A stretch of 64,000 nucleotides of DNA from Morchella semilibera. Taxonomy: Eukaryota; Ascomycota; Pezizomycetes; Pezizales; Morchellaceae. Below are positions 48,378 through 61,400 of this stretch, piece by piece; position 1 is the first letter of the stretch, and each line of letters starts with the position of its first letter. Location: NCBI GenBank assembly GCA_009192285.1, contig CM018603.1, positions 1,589,802-1,653,801 on the forward strand. Direction: 5' to 3'. A program made the translations under genes and the position numbers. The notes under the pieces are model-generated. The model was not told the DNA's origin and did not search any database. It was given only the letters and a program-made list of their open reading frames with translations.

Positions 48378-50737
48378 ATGGGCGATGCGCAATTGTCTAG
48401 TGAACCCACGCGCAATCTGATAGTTTCCTCTACAACATACCAAACGGCGTCACAAGAGGAACACTTGGCTCCCGACCAGAAATCTTCTGCAGCTGTTACA
48501 CCCGCATCTTCTACTACAGACCATTATCCTTCTTCTTCTCAGACTTCTTCCGCAAATAGCAGCATCATGGCTGCTCCAGTGGTTCAGCAACCCCAGTATG
48601 CTGCACAGCAACCCCGATATACTCAGCAGAGTTATATCCAACTTCCCTACATACAACAGCGGGCAGTGCCCGTAGGTCATGGCGGCCAGCAAGCGGCCTT
48701 CAATATGGCAAATATGCAACGTGCTTTGCCCGTTTATCCCCCACAGCAGCAACAACAAGGAGCTCAGACTCCCCCGCAAGTGCCCCATAACCAGCAACAG
48801 CGCTTCCAACCAGGTCCTAGTCCTCCCACAGTCGCCTACCAGATATCACAGCCAGTACCACAATTTCAGAATGGCGCTGGTGCGCCCGTTCCAGGCGGTG
48901 GTCAGTACTATCATGTACCTGGCTTCCAACAACCTTACTTTGATTATTACACGCAGCAACACTATATCCATACTCCAATACCTCCGGGTCAGCAAGATTC
49001 CCAGACTCAGGGGACATTTTATACTAGCGGGTATCCACAATATTCCCAGTCCACTGGCCCAATCCAATCGCACTTTGGGACGCCATCATGGTTTGTGCAG
49101 CCTCAGGCTGGATACTATTACATTCCCCACTCTCTTGCAACTCCTCAGGTACCAGGCCAGCATATGCCAATTACATCGCAGCAAAACCAGCAGCATGTAC
49201 CGATAGCGTCTTATGGGCGGCGACACAGTGTTCCGACTCGGGGGTCTCCGCCAAAACGTCGAGGTTCTGAGGCCGACGCGGCTGCATTTGTTGGATATCA
49301 AGGAGTCCCGCACTGGGACAGGAATACGGATGGGCCAAGTTTTAGAAGCTATGGGCAACCTTCACGGGGCCCTTCTGGTCAGAATCACCCTTACCTAGCT
49401 ACATCATTTCCAATGTATCTTGAGCTTCCCCAGTCTAATAGTTCAGGAACAGTGTCAGGAGCGACGACAAGCGTTACCACCCCGGCCACATATGAAGTTG
49501 CATCCCCGAACTCGCTTCATCCCGGAATGCCCCGCGGGCCGCCAAGGAAACCAAAGCAGTCAGGTCACGCATTGTGGGTGGGGAATTTACCTGTAGGGAC
49601 AAAAGTAATGGACTTGAAGGAATACTTCTCACGAGAAGCAAAGGATGATATTGAGAGCGTGTTTTTGATCTCAAAGAGTAATTGCGCCTTTGTTAATTAC
49701 CGGACGGAAAACTCCTGCGCCCAGGCAATGGAGCGTTTCCACGATTCAAGGTTCCTGAACACACGCCTTGTTTGTCGATTGCGAAGAAGCTCAGCTACGT
49801 CCACAGTTGGAGCAGCAACGCCATCGCCTGATCCGTCTGCAGATCAATCGGCGCAAGCAAGTACTAGTGGGGATGAGGGAAATAAAGAGGGAGAGGAGGA
49901 AGAGGCACCCGTCGAGAACATCAAGAGCCCACCTATTGGCCCGGGAGGGGCGAGAGCTCCTTCAAGGGAAACAGGAAGAGACAGGATTTTCATTGTTAAG
50001 AGTTTGACCGTAGAAGATCTAGACTTGAGTGTCAGAAATGGCATTTGGGCGACTCAAAATCATAACGAGACCGCGCTAAATCACGCATTTGAGGTTTGAG
50101 GCAACGGTCAGGATCATTTCCGTCAATGTAGTACTAACTTTTGCCGCCGCAACAGACTGCAGACAACGTTTACCTAATTTTCTCTGCCAATAAATCAGGA
50201 GAATATTACGGTTATGCCAGGATGACTTCCCCGATCTTGGACGATCCATCTAACGTCATCGAATGGACACCATCAACCCAACAGGTCGATGATCCAGATC
50301 TTCCGAAAGCGATCTTCACCCCAGCCACAGAAAACGCGCCCCAGGGACGCATCATTGATGATTCGGCGCGGGGAACCATATTCTGGGAAGCATTAAGCGA
50401 GGATGAGGCGCCCGATAATGGCAAGGAGAGCGACGAAAATATGGAAAAGTCAACTGTCGTTTCTAAATCTTGGGGTAAACCATTCAGAGTGGAGTGGATG
50501 TCAACTTCCAGAGTGCCTTTCTATCGCACAAGAGGGTTGCGGAATTTATGGAACGCAAACCGGGAAGTTAAAATAGCGCGAGACGGGACAGAATTGGAAG
50601 AAAATGTTGGAAAACGGCTAATACAGATGTTTCATCGAAACAATGGCGGAGTAATAATACCACCTGTAATGGCCGGGGGCCATGTTGGGCCGATACCTCA
50701 ACCTGCACCTCACAGAGGGAATCTTATTTCCCATTAA
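48378..50737 (+). CDS. RRM + YTH domain RNA-binding protein (m6A-reader family)
   Basis: YTH domains bind N6-methyladenosine in RNA through an aromatic cage. Exons are 48378-50093 and 50156-50737, with a phase-0 intron of 62 nt (branch GTACTAAC near 50131) and 765 residues. The ATG has context CCAATGG. Residues about 60-390 are Gln/Pro/Tyr-rich and low-complexity, prion-like. An RRM spans about 397-470 (HALWVGNLPVG as RNP2; SNCAFVNYRTENSCAQAM as RNP1). An acidic Ser-rich linker follows. The YTH domain spans about 534-745: RIFIVKSLTVEDLDLSVRNG, then IWATQNHNETALNHAFE, VYLIFSANKSGEYYGYARM and FRVEWMSTSRVPFYRTRGL, then LWNANREVKIARDGTELEE. Cage tryptophans are probably W557 (GIWATQ) and W609 (VIEWTPS), by analogy with YTHDC1. 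An acidic insert of about 70 residues splits the domain after W609. The RRM-YTH pairing is known in fungi. A nuclear or cytoplasmic RNA regulator is likely; targets are unknown. Confidence 0.93.
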
Positions 50738-53700
50738 AACCGTAGGCCATTGACACTGAAGCTGGGTTTGGGGCAGTCGTTTATTAGGTGCGGGCGAGGA
50801 TATCGAAGTTCCCAGTCATTCTTTTATTTCCTTGAGCCTCCATCGTTTTAGGTTATCGGTCGTTCAAGAGGGTATGAACTTTCTTTATGGGACTGACTTC
50901 CAGGGTGGGATTCAGTGGATGATGCATGGACGAGTTGAACGAATTATGAAGTGGTTTAAAAATGGAATTAAAGCATTTGCAGCGGGGTTCTCTTTGACTG
51001 GAAGGTACTAGGGGGATGGATGGGATTTTCTTCTTCCTTTATTTTTGGTTTCTTTTAGCTTAGCTATGGCATCCTATTCTGATATCTCGTTTTGTTCATC
51101 AGGTTCTTTTCTTTTCTCTTTTCAGTTTGTTGGGCCTTGCCCGACCTTGTCATAGGTGTCTTACCATCATTCGGTCGGTTGTGAGTACTTCTTCCACTTG
51201 GAAGAGAACTATTCCTTGGGACCAACATAAGTTTAATCTTCTTGTATGTCTTCAATTGAGCGGAGGGCGGCGGTGGGCCCGGTGGTGTTTATCGATCGCG
51301 TCTTCCTTGGCTAGTGATATTCCCAGACCAATTAATGTTAGTGCTGTCATAGATATTGGCACTCCTCGGGCTGGGTGTTGGAGTTTCTAAGGTTTCGATT
51401 CGATGCAGCCTCTATGAAGGATATCATAATTATGTGTGTAGGTATATGTACATGTGTATTTATGGAATTTTTTTTTGCTGGCCCATTGGCTATTTCAAAG
51501 TGGCTCGTGTAACAGTGGCCGACTTGGGTAGCCCGGATACTATAGCATCTAGGTGGAAGCCCACTTGCGGGAGGCGTTGGAGGGCTGGAGGATTGATGGG
51601 TGGGTGTATAATTTTAAATTTACCATATGGAGGAGGATGATATCGTCTTTTTCTCCCTACCTTGGGTTGGGCATGGGCCAACTGCATGATGTATGCATCA
51701 CACTAGTGTGGTCCATCTGGTCTGATGGGAATGACCACCAATAGATTGTCTATCTCAATGTTTATCTCCTCTGGTCATGACTTTAAACTCTGATTGTAAA
51801 AGGTTTCCACTCGCCGCCGTCTACTGAACATTACTTTTTTCCCCCTCTTGAGTGTCGATGAACGGGATATCCCCTTAGCTATTATCGACCCATCTTATTC
51901 TCTCCCTCTCCAGACCCCTGGAGGGTTGTGGCCACCGCCACCGATACAGGGTCTTGGTGCGGAATATAGTTCCGTGCCCCACGTGGCTAACCTCTTCCTT
52001 TTTTTCCCGCTCCTCCCCCATATCAAGCCCCCCCCCCTAGCGTGGGTTTTGCCACAACTGCCTCTGCGCCGAGGCTCGTGTGTTTTGTGGCGGCCGTCTG
52101 CGTCGCCCCGACAATGCTACGAAGACACTAGCCAACCTACATAGCCACTCTTCCCTTCTTTCCTCGAGGCCCCTAACGTTATTTTTGGTTTTTTTTTTTT
52201 AGTGAGAAGTGACAGATGTCACAAACCCCCCCTAGAACTCGACCCTTGAACTCTTCTGGTCTGAGTTTGGCTCAGAGCCATCATTCGATTACTACAATTA
52301 TTACTGTTCCTTCTTCTCCCCGCTACCAACACCACTGCTGCTTCCTTAGTCAATATTTTCACTACCGCTGCGAGAAGCTTCCCCTACTGCGAGAAGGCCA
52401 ATTGATTGTTTTTGAGACCCGAGGCGGAGATGGGCGGAGACACCGTACGTGAGTAGGCTTATATTGCTCAACAAAGATACTCTTGGGCCCAGTGAGCTTT
52501 TTGACGCGAGGGTTCTAGATGAAGCAGGCTGGGAAGTCTTTCTCCCTCCTGCTCCTTCCATAGCTAACGAAGCAGACATAAGACTCCAACCGATCGAGGG
52601 AGAAACCAAAGCATAAGGAAAAATATGATGCCTGAGGGTGGTTCCCAACGATAGTTCAATAGGGGCTTCTTCCTAATATACTCGCCATGATCCTCAATGT
52701 TTGGTGTGTTTGTGGAACCACTTGCCAGATGCGTCTTCAGGCCCACAACAAACCCTTTGTCCCAACAGTCTATTCAAGTATCCCGAGATTAACTTTAAGC
52801 ACCTTGTTAACCTTTTGCCTTACTTTCCATGTCTACTGCGCTAGCTATACCTTCGTTATTCATCTTCGTCGGAGTTTTTGCAAGGCGAACTTTGTGCAGG
52901 AACTCAACTGATTACTCATTTGACCATCGGCATAGGCCTAAGGAATTACACATGCAACCATTGGACATCAACACATTTTTTATCAGGACAAACTAACCCG
53001 TGATCATCCCCTCACTTAAAGAGATATGCGTCGATCCTTGCTACAATCTTAATCTAGCAGCTAGCCGGTTCATGTATTATCTAGACGGATTAGTTTAAGA
53101 GAGTCCGGTCCGATAGAGTCTCAATCACATACAGTACGTCTAAGATTAATCTGGAAAACCATTAGGCTAATACCAAAATTGATCTAGCACCATCTCACCG
53201 CAAAAGAATCACTAAACACAACACTTATTTGAGACATAAGACTAAATGTGCATGATGCTCTGGACCGCACTCGGAAGCGCTATCAAGTGCGACTAAATAC
53301 TTCGACATAATCCAACATCCATGTATAGACGCTCAAAAGCAAGTGGTCTTGGCTCATTTACGGTCGTGGAGGCATCCAATTCTCAGGATAGGGTTTCCAC
53401 TCTGTCGAGTGACATCTCATGATGCCGAGGTATCCGTGCTGTGTCAACAATGCTGGACGAGCGAGAATTGACGGCTGACGTTAAGCGGCACCCGGTAATC
53501 AGTGAATGGATATCTTCAAAGAGCGAAACGAGGTAGTTATTTTAAGGCTGAACATAGGTCCGTGGTATCGGTTCGCGTACGAGTTTGTTAAAAACTCTTT
53601 TGGTCATCGAAGTTTCAGAGACTAATAATACTAGGTCCAAATTGTCAGCCACCAATCGAGTCATTGGTGGTCATTGAGGGCTCGCGGCACCCCCCAGAAA

Positions 53701-55257
53701 CCTCTAGCGACCAAGTTAAAACCCGCACAATTCTTGGCTCTAACTCACTTCTCAGCTAAAAGCGTGGGTGTATATATGTACTGTCTTATAAACCGACTGA
53801 CATACATATGCCTCTCCTCTCTACAAGCTGAGCTCTTTATTTCACGAGGAGTGAATACTGTTACGGCATGGTTTCTCGAAGAAATCTTTGATCGGTTTAC
53901 AGGTACTACACGTATGTCTTCGACTGACGTTGAATTAAGGTTGTGGCTGGAATTACGGTCCCTTGGGTGCCAAGCTGAGCTTGCAATTTTTTCCTTTTTT
54001 TGCTTCCTTCGCTTCCCTATTCCTGTTCTGTCAGAGTAATCTGCACGTGGGCACCCTTATATCTTCTTCTCACAGGCCTGTTAACCTCGGATAACTGCTT
54101 AGGTCATATGTGATATCCCCGCAGAGTCAGCTGCTGTAGCAATCGATGGATAGTCACTTGCATAGAAGGTGCTCAAAAAAGAAAGGAGCGGATATCTCGG
54201 AATCAACCGGATCTGGTGTATACAATCTTCGATTTTCAGATCTGAGGGGTTCTGTTATATCATTCAGAGCTACCGCGCTGCTTCATTTCTTGTCACTCAA
54301 TTAGCCTGATGCTCCTCGCTCGGCCGGGGTCTCTGAAATTGTTGAAAAGAGGAACTATACCCCTGTTTTACAGCAACAGTGTTTGATTGGGTCCCTCTTG
54401 TAGCACCAGAATCCCTGACAAAATCGCTATCTAATCTATAGCTTTCGTTTGCGATCCAGAGGAGTTTGATGATGGCCGCAGGACCTTCAAACTCTGTTCT
54501 GATCATTCTAGCGACCGTGATAGATGGGAAGCCTGAAAACGGTTTATGTTAGCCTTATTTTAATAAACCTGTATCTTCAGCAGTTCCTGCTTGTGTTGGC
54601 ATCGTATCCTATATTATGATTATGACAGCATGACGTACATACGTATACCCATGATCGACAACCAGATCTTTTACAAAAAGAAGGCCTCATGATCTACCGA
54701 CTTCAGCTTCCTTATTTTACAGCATCCATCCCGTGTATTAATCCAAGACGATATTTATTCAATACAAGCTGATACTTACATTTACGTACGTGTTTCATGT
54801 GACCAGCACCCGAAACCGCTCCAAAACTTACCATGCTTCGTAAATTTCGGCGGTGAAGTTGAAATTTTTTAGTACTTGAGCTTGGTACTAAACTGTTGAA
54901 ACCTAATTCTAACGTTATTAACGTTAACCCAAGGATCTAATCACCCAACGCGTGATGTGTAAAGCCCACCAATAGGCAACGGTAAACCTAAGCAAGAAAC
55001 AGATCATTATGCCATCACTTGGAAAAAAAAAACACCTTTGAACATAGAAAAGGAGTTATATTCGTAAACCACAAATTTTAGTATCCTAAATTATTTAAGT
55101 AGGATCCTTGTATGTCTTGGCGCTTAGTACTTCCCACAAAATTTACTTGACTTTTCTACTGTTGAGCAAACCAAAGAATTTCGATAGTGCCTCGATCCCG
55201 TACTCGTCTGAAATCAATCATTCATTTGAGAGATTCCAAAGTGTGTCCTTTGTAGTT
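50738..55257. other. 4.5 kb spacer, no convincing gene
   Basis: The 3' UTR of the YTH gene, then pyrimidine-rich DNA at 51.8-52.4 kb. A 66-codon open stretch at 52416-52616 (+) has protein-like composition but no Met and no verified splice partners. Nothing else is recognisable. Confidence 0.45.
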
Positions 55258-56387
55258 TTACCTGGGCTGAACACCATTCGTTCTGGGCAAATGTCCCCTA
55301 GAGCCCAGCAAACCTCCCAGCGGAGTAGTACCCAGTAATAACTCTACCTTATCGTTCCCGCCCGAACACGGACGTCTTCTCGCTTCTTCACACCTTTTAA
55401 CCTCGAGTAGTCGTCTTCTATAATCCCTCCCCCAAATCACCACAATAAGTCCGGAATAAGACGAAAACACATACAGAATACCCCAAGCTAGTTTCCAGCT
55501 AACCCTGGGACCAACTCTATCGAGACAGCTATCAATTTGTGTCTTGGGGGCCATGCGGCGTAGAGAATCTTCGTCCCAAGTTTCGGTAACTCGAACCGTT
55601 TTCTCCATACACGATTTGATCAGGGAAGCGCGGAGAGTAAAGTAGAGGTAGATCCAAACGGTACTAGTGATCAGGAGGGAGATAGAAACGAGGACCCATG
55701 AAACTGTGAAGAAGAGAGCTACGCTAGGTGATCTCTACCCATTTTATCTTTGGTCAGTGAAAAGTAAAATTGTGGGCTTATAGCTTGTAAGACACGCACC
55801 CTCCATTTACCCCACATCAGTTCCATCCCAAAGACGCACGAGGCTCCAAAGAAAACACCCCAAACGATCTGGCCAACCACCAATAAGAGGTTGAAATCCT
55901 TGTCTAGTTGCCAGTTCTCTGCTTTAATCAGAGGGATTGTTCGTACTGGAATATGTCAGAGCTGGTGGGAAACCATACGTATCACCCGGTTTGTGGCCAA
56001 GAAAAGCGCCACAAGCGCCATCATCATCCCAAAGGTCAGGATAAATTTAGCTGCGATATCCAATGGCGCTCCGAATGTAAGAATCCGCACCCATTTCTTA
56101 TCTTTCCTAGAATATATTCCACATTTGGCGCCTTGTTCTTCCTCTTTTCCTCCGCAAATTCTCTGCATACTTAAACAATTCCTCGGAGGATTTGTAGGGT
56201 CGAAACCGATATATAAGGGGTTTCCGGCGTCGAGGTGTCTTTGAATTTTGTTCCCCAAAGTTGCCGAAACAGTAGAAGAATGCCTTGTTGGGTGAACAGA
56301 CCGTGCTGGCGGCTGCGGAAGCTTAGAGGCTCCACCACACCGCTCTCGTTTCTGGTCAATGTTGGAAAAGACGCTTGGTTTTACCAT
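55258..56387 (-). CDS. Hypothetical membrane protein, four helices; in-frame stop or micro-intron
   Basis: I do not recognise the family. Exon A runs from the ATG at 56387 to 55800 and exon B is 55734-55258; the 65-nt intron between them (GTGCGT...GGGTAG, with CACTGACC) keeps phase 0. Residues 1-115 are soluble and basic. Hydrophobic helices follow: FILTFGMMMALVALFLA, then FNLLLVVGQIVWGVFFGASC, then VALFFTVSWVLVSISLLITS, then LAWGILYVFSSYSGLIVVIW. The C-terminal tail is Arg/Glu-rich and ends GVQPR. Exon A contains an in-frame TGA at 55958-55956, between helices 1 and 2. The frame is the same on both sides, and a 33-nt segment (55978-55946, GTATGG...TTCCAG) could be spliced out in frame to remove it, though 33 nt is unusually short. 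Otherwise this is a pseudogene or a base error. Hydrophobic pattern and splice support make a real locus likely. Confidence 0.6.
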
Positions 56388-57760
56388 TGCGGTGGCAGCA
56401 GGTAGTAGTGTTGTCCTAGACGTTATTATGAAGCCAGCCTAATTCGGTTATAGATATTATAACTAGATAGAAAGAGAGATGGTAAAGGCGAGAGAAGTGT
56501 ATGCACTGGTGAAAAGGATTAGATTATATGTGGTTTCCCGTTTGTATTAAATAATAGACTGCTAAATATTGATAGTCTTAAGATGTAGTGCTAATGGGAC
56601 AATAATAAGTGGTCGAAGTGTAGAAACTGGAGTACCCGGAAACGAAATGAATGTGGGGATGAAAGTCTAGCGTAAGGAGTAGACTTATCTGTCTCACGAT
56701 AAAATATCGACTTTTGTGGTGACGTGCTCGATTAAAAACAAATGGAAGCCTGAGCAAATATTATTATCTCTCGGGATTTGGCCGGAAGCGATAGGTCAGA
56801 GGTATATTAGTTAGAGATGATTTATGGTGTAGTGGCTTGAATTTACCTATAACGCTGTAAAGCTTCGGTTCTGCTTGGGCACTGATTCGGCTATGAAAAT
56901 TGATTGATAATGATTGTTTTAAGTAGGTTGGGGTTGACTTTGGACTACACAAATGGAATTGTATGAGGATACAGCTTTGAAACACCATATGACACAAAGA
57001 TCCTGAACAGGGCCACTTACATGCACTTGCCAGGACGAACGGCAGTAACTGAACTGCACTTGATGATCTGGCAGGTCGGAAACAACCCCATGACGCATAT
57101 AAAAGGAGTTTTTGTGTAGACATCATTGTACATACACTCACTTACATACATTAATTACATGTAGTATACATACGCCCCCATGTTGTTGGGTACATGTAAC
57201 ATGTGGCTATTACCCGAACCAACCGGTTAACCTTTGATAGAGAGTCTATCAGTAAGTAACTGCAGAGAGACATTGAAGATTCGGGCTTGATCCACTCAAT
57301 ATACGCAGGCGTAATGGTATATATGCCACTCTTTGATGTGGGCTGTAAGTCTGGGTTCGGCCAAATATATGCCAAGTACAGGGGCTGATTGATAATACAG
57401 GGAAACGCGGGGTGGGGTTTCTAGAGAGAAGCGACATTATGAACGAAACAAGGGCTTATTAGTGTATCGACAGGTTTTACCTACATGTAGGTATATACAC
57501 CTCAAAGTATGACGGTTATATGTTTAAAGACGGGGCATTGTGATTAAGTAGCTGAATTAATATAAACCCTAACCCTAACAATTTGCCAGAGTACCGTCTG
57601 ATGTTGGCCTGTCCAAATTCTTTCCAATTGAGGCCAGGAAAACACTCAAAGTCTACAGGATACATCGGTGCAGCCAAGCCTACCAGGATAAGGGATGCCC
57701 TTATATAAAGTAATGACCCTTCATGATGTCACCAGTTTTCTGGTTTCCAAGACTGGTATA

Positions 57761-57935
57761 TACGATACGAAAAAATGGGGTGAAATCACTACCATAGGAC
57801 TACAGAATTTAGTGACAAATACTGAATTAAATCGGCATTAGAGGAAGAGTACTGTACAAATACCGTATTCTTACCGCAATGCTAGCGTACCAATGAGAAT
57901 ACCGTAGTGATTCCACCCCTCTTTTTGGTACTGTA
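57761..57935 (-). mobile_element. MITE-like repeat, copy 2, with terminal inverted repeats and TA ends
   Basis: 175 bp. The terminal inverted repeats are TACGATACGAAAAA then ATGGGGTGAAATCACTAC on the left, and the complement of TACAGTACCAAAAA then GAGGGGTGGAATCACTAC on the right. The outermost dinucleotides are TA on both sides, as in Tc1/mariner insertions. The interior matches 19237-19394 on the opposite strand. There is no coding capacity, so it would depend on a transposase elsewhere. Confidence 0.75.
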
Positions 57936-58314
57936 GTACTCGCTTTAGCCAGGCCGATACATGTATTCTCCTATAGGACAGGGATCACCAGCACCAATCG
58001 TATATATAGGATATTTTCTGCGGATTCTAGATATGTTTGGTGTATACTGCGGCGGTTTAGTGGACAAGAGTCCGGAATTAACAATCTAAAGTAATTACAT
58101 TCTCAAATAGGATGTTACATATATAAGTATACACTACAAAACTCATCAGCTTCCTAGTGCTAGCTGATTGGCACCAGCCCCTCATAATGTTGTATACCAG
58201 CGCTGACATAGCTATAACCCAGGTACATGTATTCAGGTACACAAAAATCAGCTGCAATCACCCAGTAATAAAGAGAGCATATATATATATTAGTCAATCC
58301 CTATACCATACATG

Positions 58315-58421
58315 TACAGCGGTAGGTAATAAGTGATGGAACACAGTGATGCCTGTTTTGGTAAAACGCCATTTGGTGTTTGTACCTCAGGGCGTTCCAT
58401 CACTTATTACCTGTCGCTGTA
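58315..58421. mobile_element. Second MITE-like element, TA-flanked, 107 bp
   Basis: The left end TACAGCGGTAGGTAATAAGT then GATGGAAC is matched by the right end reverse complement TACAGCGACAGGTAATAAGT then GATGGAACGCC. The arms differ at two or three positions over 28 bp, and both ends are TA. The 50-nt centre includes a small AAACGCCATTTGGTGTTT palindrome. The shared TACAG terminus suggests kinship with the 57761 element, but the interiors differ. Confidence 0.8.
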
Positions 58422-61400
58422 CTTAACCATCATCCATTCTCTTATATTTGAACATCTAAATCTATATGAAAATTAAATCTACATCTTCTATTTGGGGAAT
58501 CGAGAGGGGGTAGGGTGGGGATTCGGACTCGGCCGTGTTACCAAGCACATACATGTATGCAGAAAAAGGCAATATTATAAAGCCAACACGGTTTCAAAGT
58601 TTCTGTTGTTTCCCTTAGGTATCTGGACAGGTGGTTTCCTTAGAACCCCATATGAAAGAAGTGTCCGAAAAATAGGGGTTGGAATCAAGTCCTCACGTAG
58701 GCTGCATGTTGTCAATCAAATCAGTCAATCAATATCGGTCTGATGTAGGCTACATCAGCGCATGATATTTCATGATCTCATTATTTTACATGTATGTAGT
58801 GTATAGATCATGGATACATAACATTATATTACCAACCTAACTCTTCTTGCATGAACCAATATTAGAATAGGCCTCTGTAAATGCACTCGATTAACTAGGC
58901 ATATACGAGTTTACAGAATATCACCCTCTTCGGGAAAAGACATGATTCCTGCCGCAACAGATATCTCGGGCGAAGTGATGCGGCTAGATTCAGGCTTAAG
59001 ATTTGAACTATCTCACACGGTTGTGGCGGGTAGCTGGCTACCTACAGAGCTAGGAGATAGACACTAGACTGTTCCCATCCTAGCCATCCTGGGAGGCCAC
59101 TCGGGGGTGAGCACGAGGCTAGGTTGTTCAAACACGAGTCATCAAACATCCAACCGTGACTTCTCTAGCTAATTCACAACCACCAGCCCTGGGACATTTC
59201 AAATCTCGTTTCTAATATCACTGTTCACCACCCTACCCTAGTGATCTTCGATCCGGAATTCGATCCCCAAGTACGATAGAATTGTGCTATCGCTAGAACC
59301 CCGCAGATACACCTCTAATGAGTTAGGTCTAGTGTTTCTTTCGGCTTTCTGGCGCGTATAAGCCCGCACGTTCACAGAAGAACATAGTGCTGCGTGCAGT
59401 GCTAATGTTTGTCAAGGAGTGGCGTTTCTCTTACAATTGCAATCTGAATTGAACGTGTCTTACCCATTGTCAGTTATATCCTATAAACAAGCGCTTATGC
59501 TGACTGAAAGAATGAACACAACTCTCATCCAATTTTACCCAATATTCATCTACTAAGTTTTGAGTCGTGTAGGCACTATAAATTTCATGAAATGGCACTT
59601 ATCACTAGGCCCACCTTCTCTAAATAAGTACGTGTAATATCACCCAACTTATAATTATTATATTAAAGTTACTAGAACTAATAAATCTACCCCTCAACAC
59701 CAGCTAGGCATGCAGATAATTCGAAGATCAACCCACAATATAACTTGGCGCTCCTACCCCAACCAACAACCCAACAACAAAATCCCCCCCCCCTTCCACC
59801 GGTCCATGTATCGAGTGATATTATATGATTACATGCAAGTTTACCTACCGGAGTCGCTTAGATCAGGGAATACACAAAAGTTGAGGCAAGATATCCGGGG
59901 ATGTAACAAATGTTTCAGAACTAATAGTAATTTGTTTTGTGTTCTGTAAACGCTTTACAATCTTCAGATATATTTCTTCATGCTCTATCACTCGATCATC
60001 TAGGATGTCCACAGCTCCTCAGTTGGCTGGGATTACATATATACATGTATGTATGTAGTAGCACAAAGGGGGGAAATAATCCATACCAATCAAATTTGGC
60101 AACCCCGAGACATCCTCACCACTTCCCCCTCGTGCCAAGCTATTGGATATCTTCTTTGCTTCATTGAATGCTTTACAGATCGCTCCCTTCGAGACTTATT
60201 CATATTACTAGACTTCAAATGTTGTGATAAATATGAAACTGACTCGAGCTGTTTTTGCCACCGGCTATATGCATTAAAGATTGGCATGTGTATATGGCAC
60301 ATGTATTACCCCCCAGTGCATGCCCTAAGTTAATTAATGGCCAGCCGGGCGTCCCAGTTTCCGAATTCCGGGAGTTATTATCCGGCCATTAGAAGCTTCG
60401 AGTAGACGCCTGAGCGCCGCTGACTTCAATTTTGCCAACTTTATTTTAGTAAGAAGTACATACATGTAGCTAACTACGAGACAGTCACCCATCACGATCA
60501 CCTTTAGAGCGGGTTGATGCAATTGCGCACCTGCGGCGTTACCTCCGACAAAAATCCCGTGCTCCAAGGCAGACTTGGGAGCGGGTAACCCCTAAATCTC
60601 AGAGCTACTGCATTGCAGTGTTTCGATCTTGAATGGGTTATAATATCAAGACTATTATAGGGCACTGAACTGTCAACAACGCCTACTTATCTTCTACACA
60701 CGTATCAAAATCACAGTACGGTTTGGTTAAGAATATAGCCGCCCAAAGTGACCTTTATACATTTGGTTGGCAATGCGGGAGTATTAATGGCACTAGCTTT
60801 CATCCCCCCCTAACTGGCATTTCGGATAACCCTTTGAGGCACCATGCGTAGGCCGAATCAACCACAAAACTAGGAAACCAAGGAAAAAAAAAAACCCTGC
60901 TTTGACCGATATATCAGGCGCGGTCACATAAATCAATGTCGACCACTAAAAGAATTAAATATCTGAGAGAGAGGTTCAATCGGATCCCATGTGTAGGTTA
61001 GATGATAGATCAGCTTGGACGAATTCGCAGCTCTAAACGGTCAAAGGTTCACGTACCACAGAAACAATTCTGTGGCGAATGCGCATGCCTAATTGAATTT
61101 TATCGAATAACGTACTTTCAGACCCACAGGTCATTATTTTTTACGCCTTTCCCGCTTGGCCAACGCTATGACACTCGTAACTGCACATCGGCGCCTGGGC
61201 AGAATTCTTGACCCGTGTAGGATACTACACTCGAGCTTTCCTGTTTTCTTTCAATCTAGGTGATAGGTCCTAAATGGAATGTACCTTAAAACATGCATTA
61301 TATACTAGGTTCCTATGCTTGGTTGCATGCATAAATACACTGAACCATTGGATAGCCCTCGGTGGAGGCGTGGGCACCGATCAGATATGTATATGCATCT

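Noticed and set aside
56764-57437. Overlapping minus-strand open frames near 57 kb
   Set aside because: Composition is random-like, with no signal, domain or splice-consistent extension.
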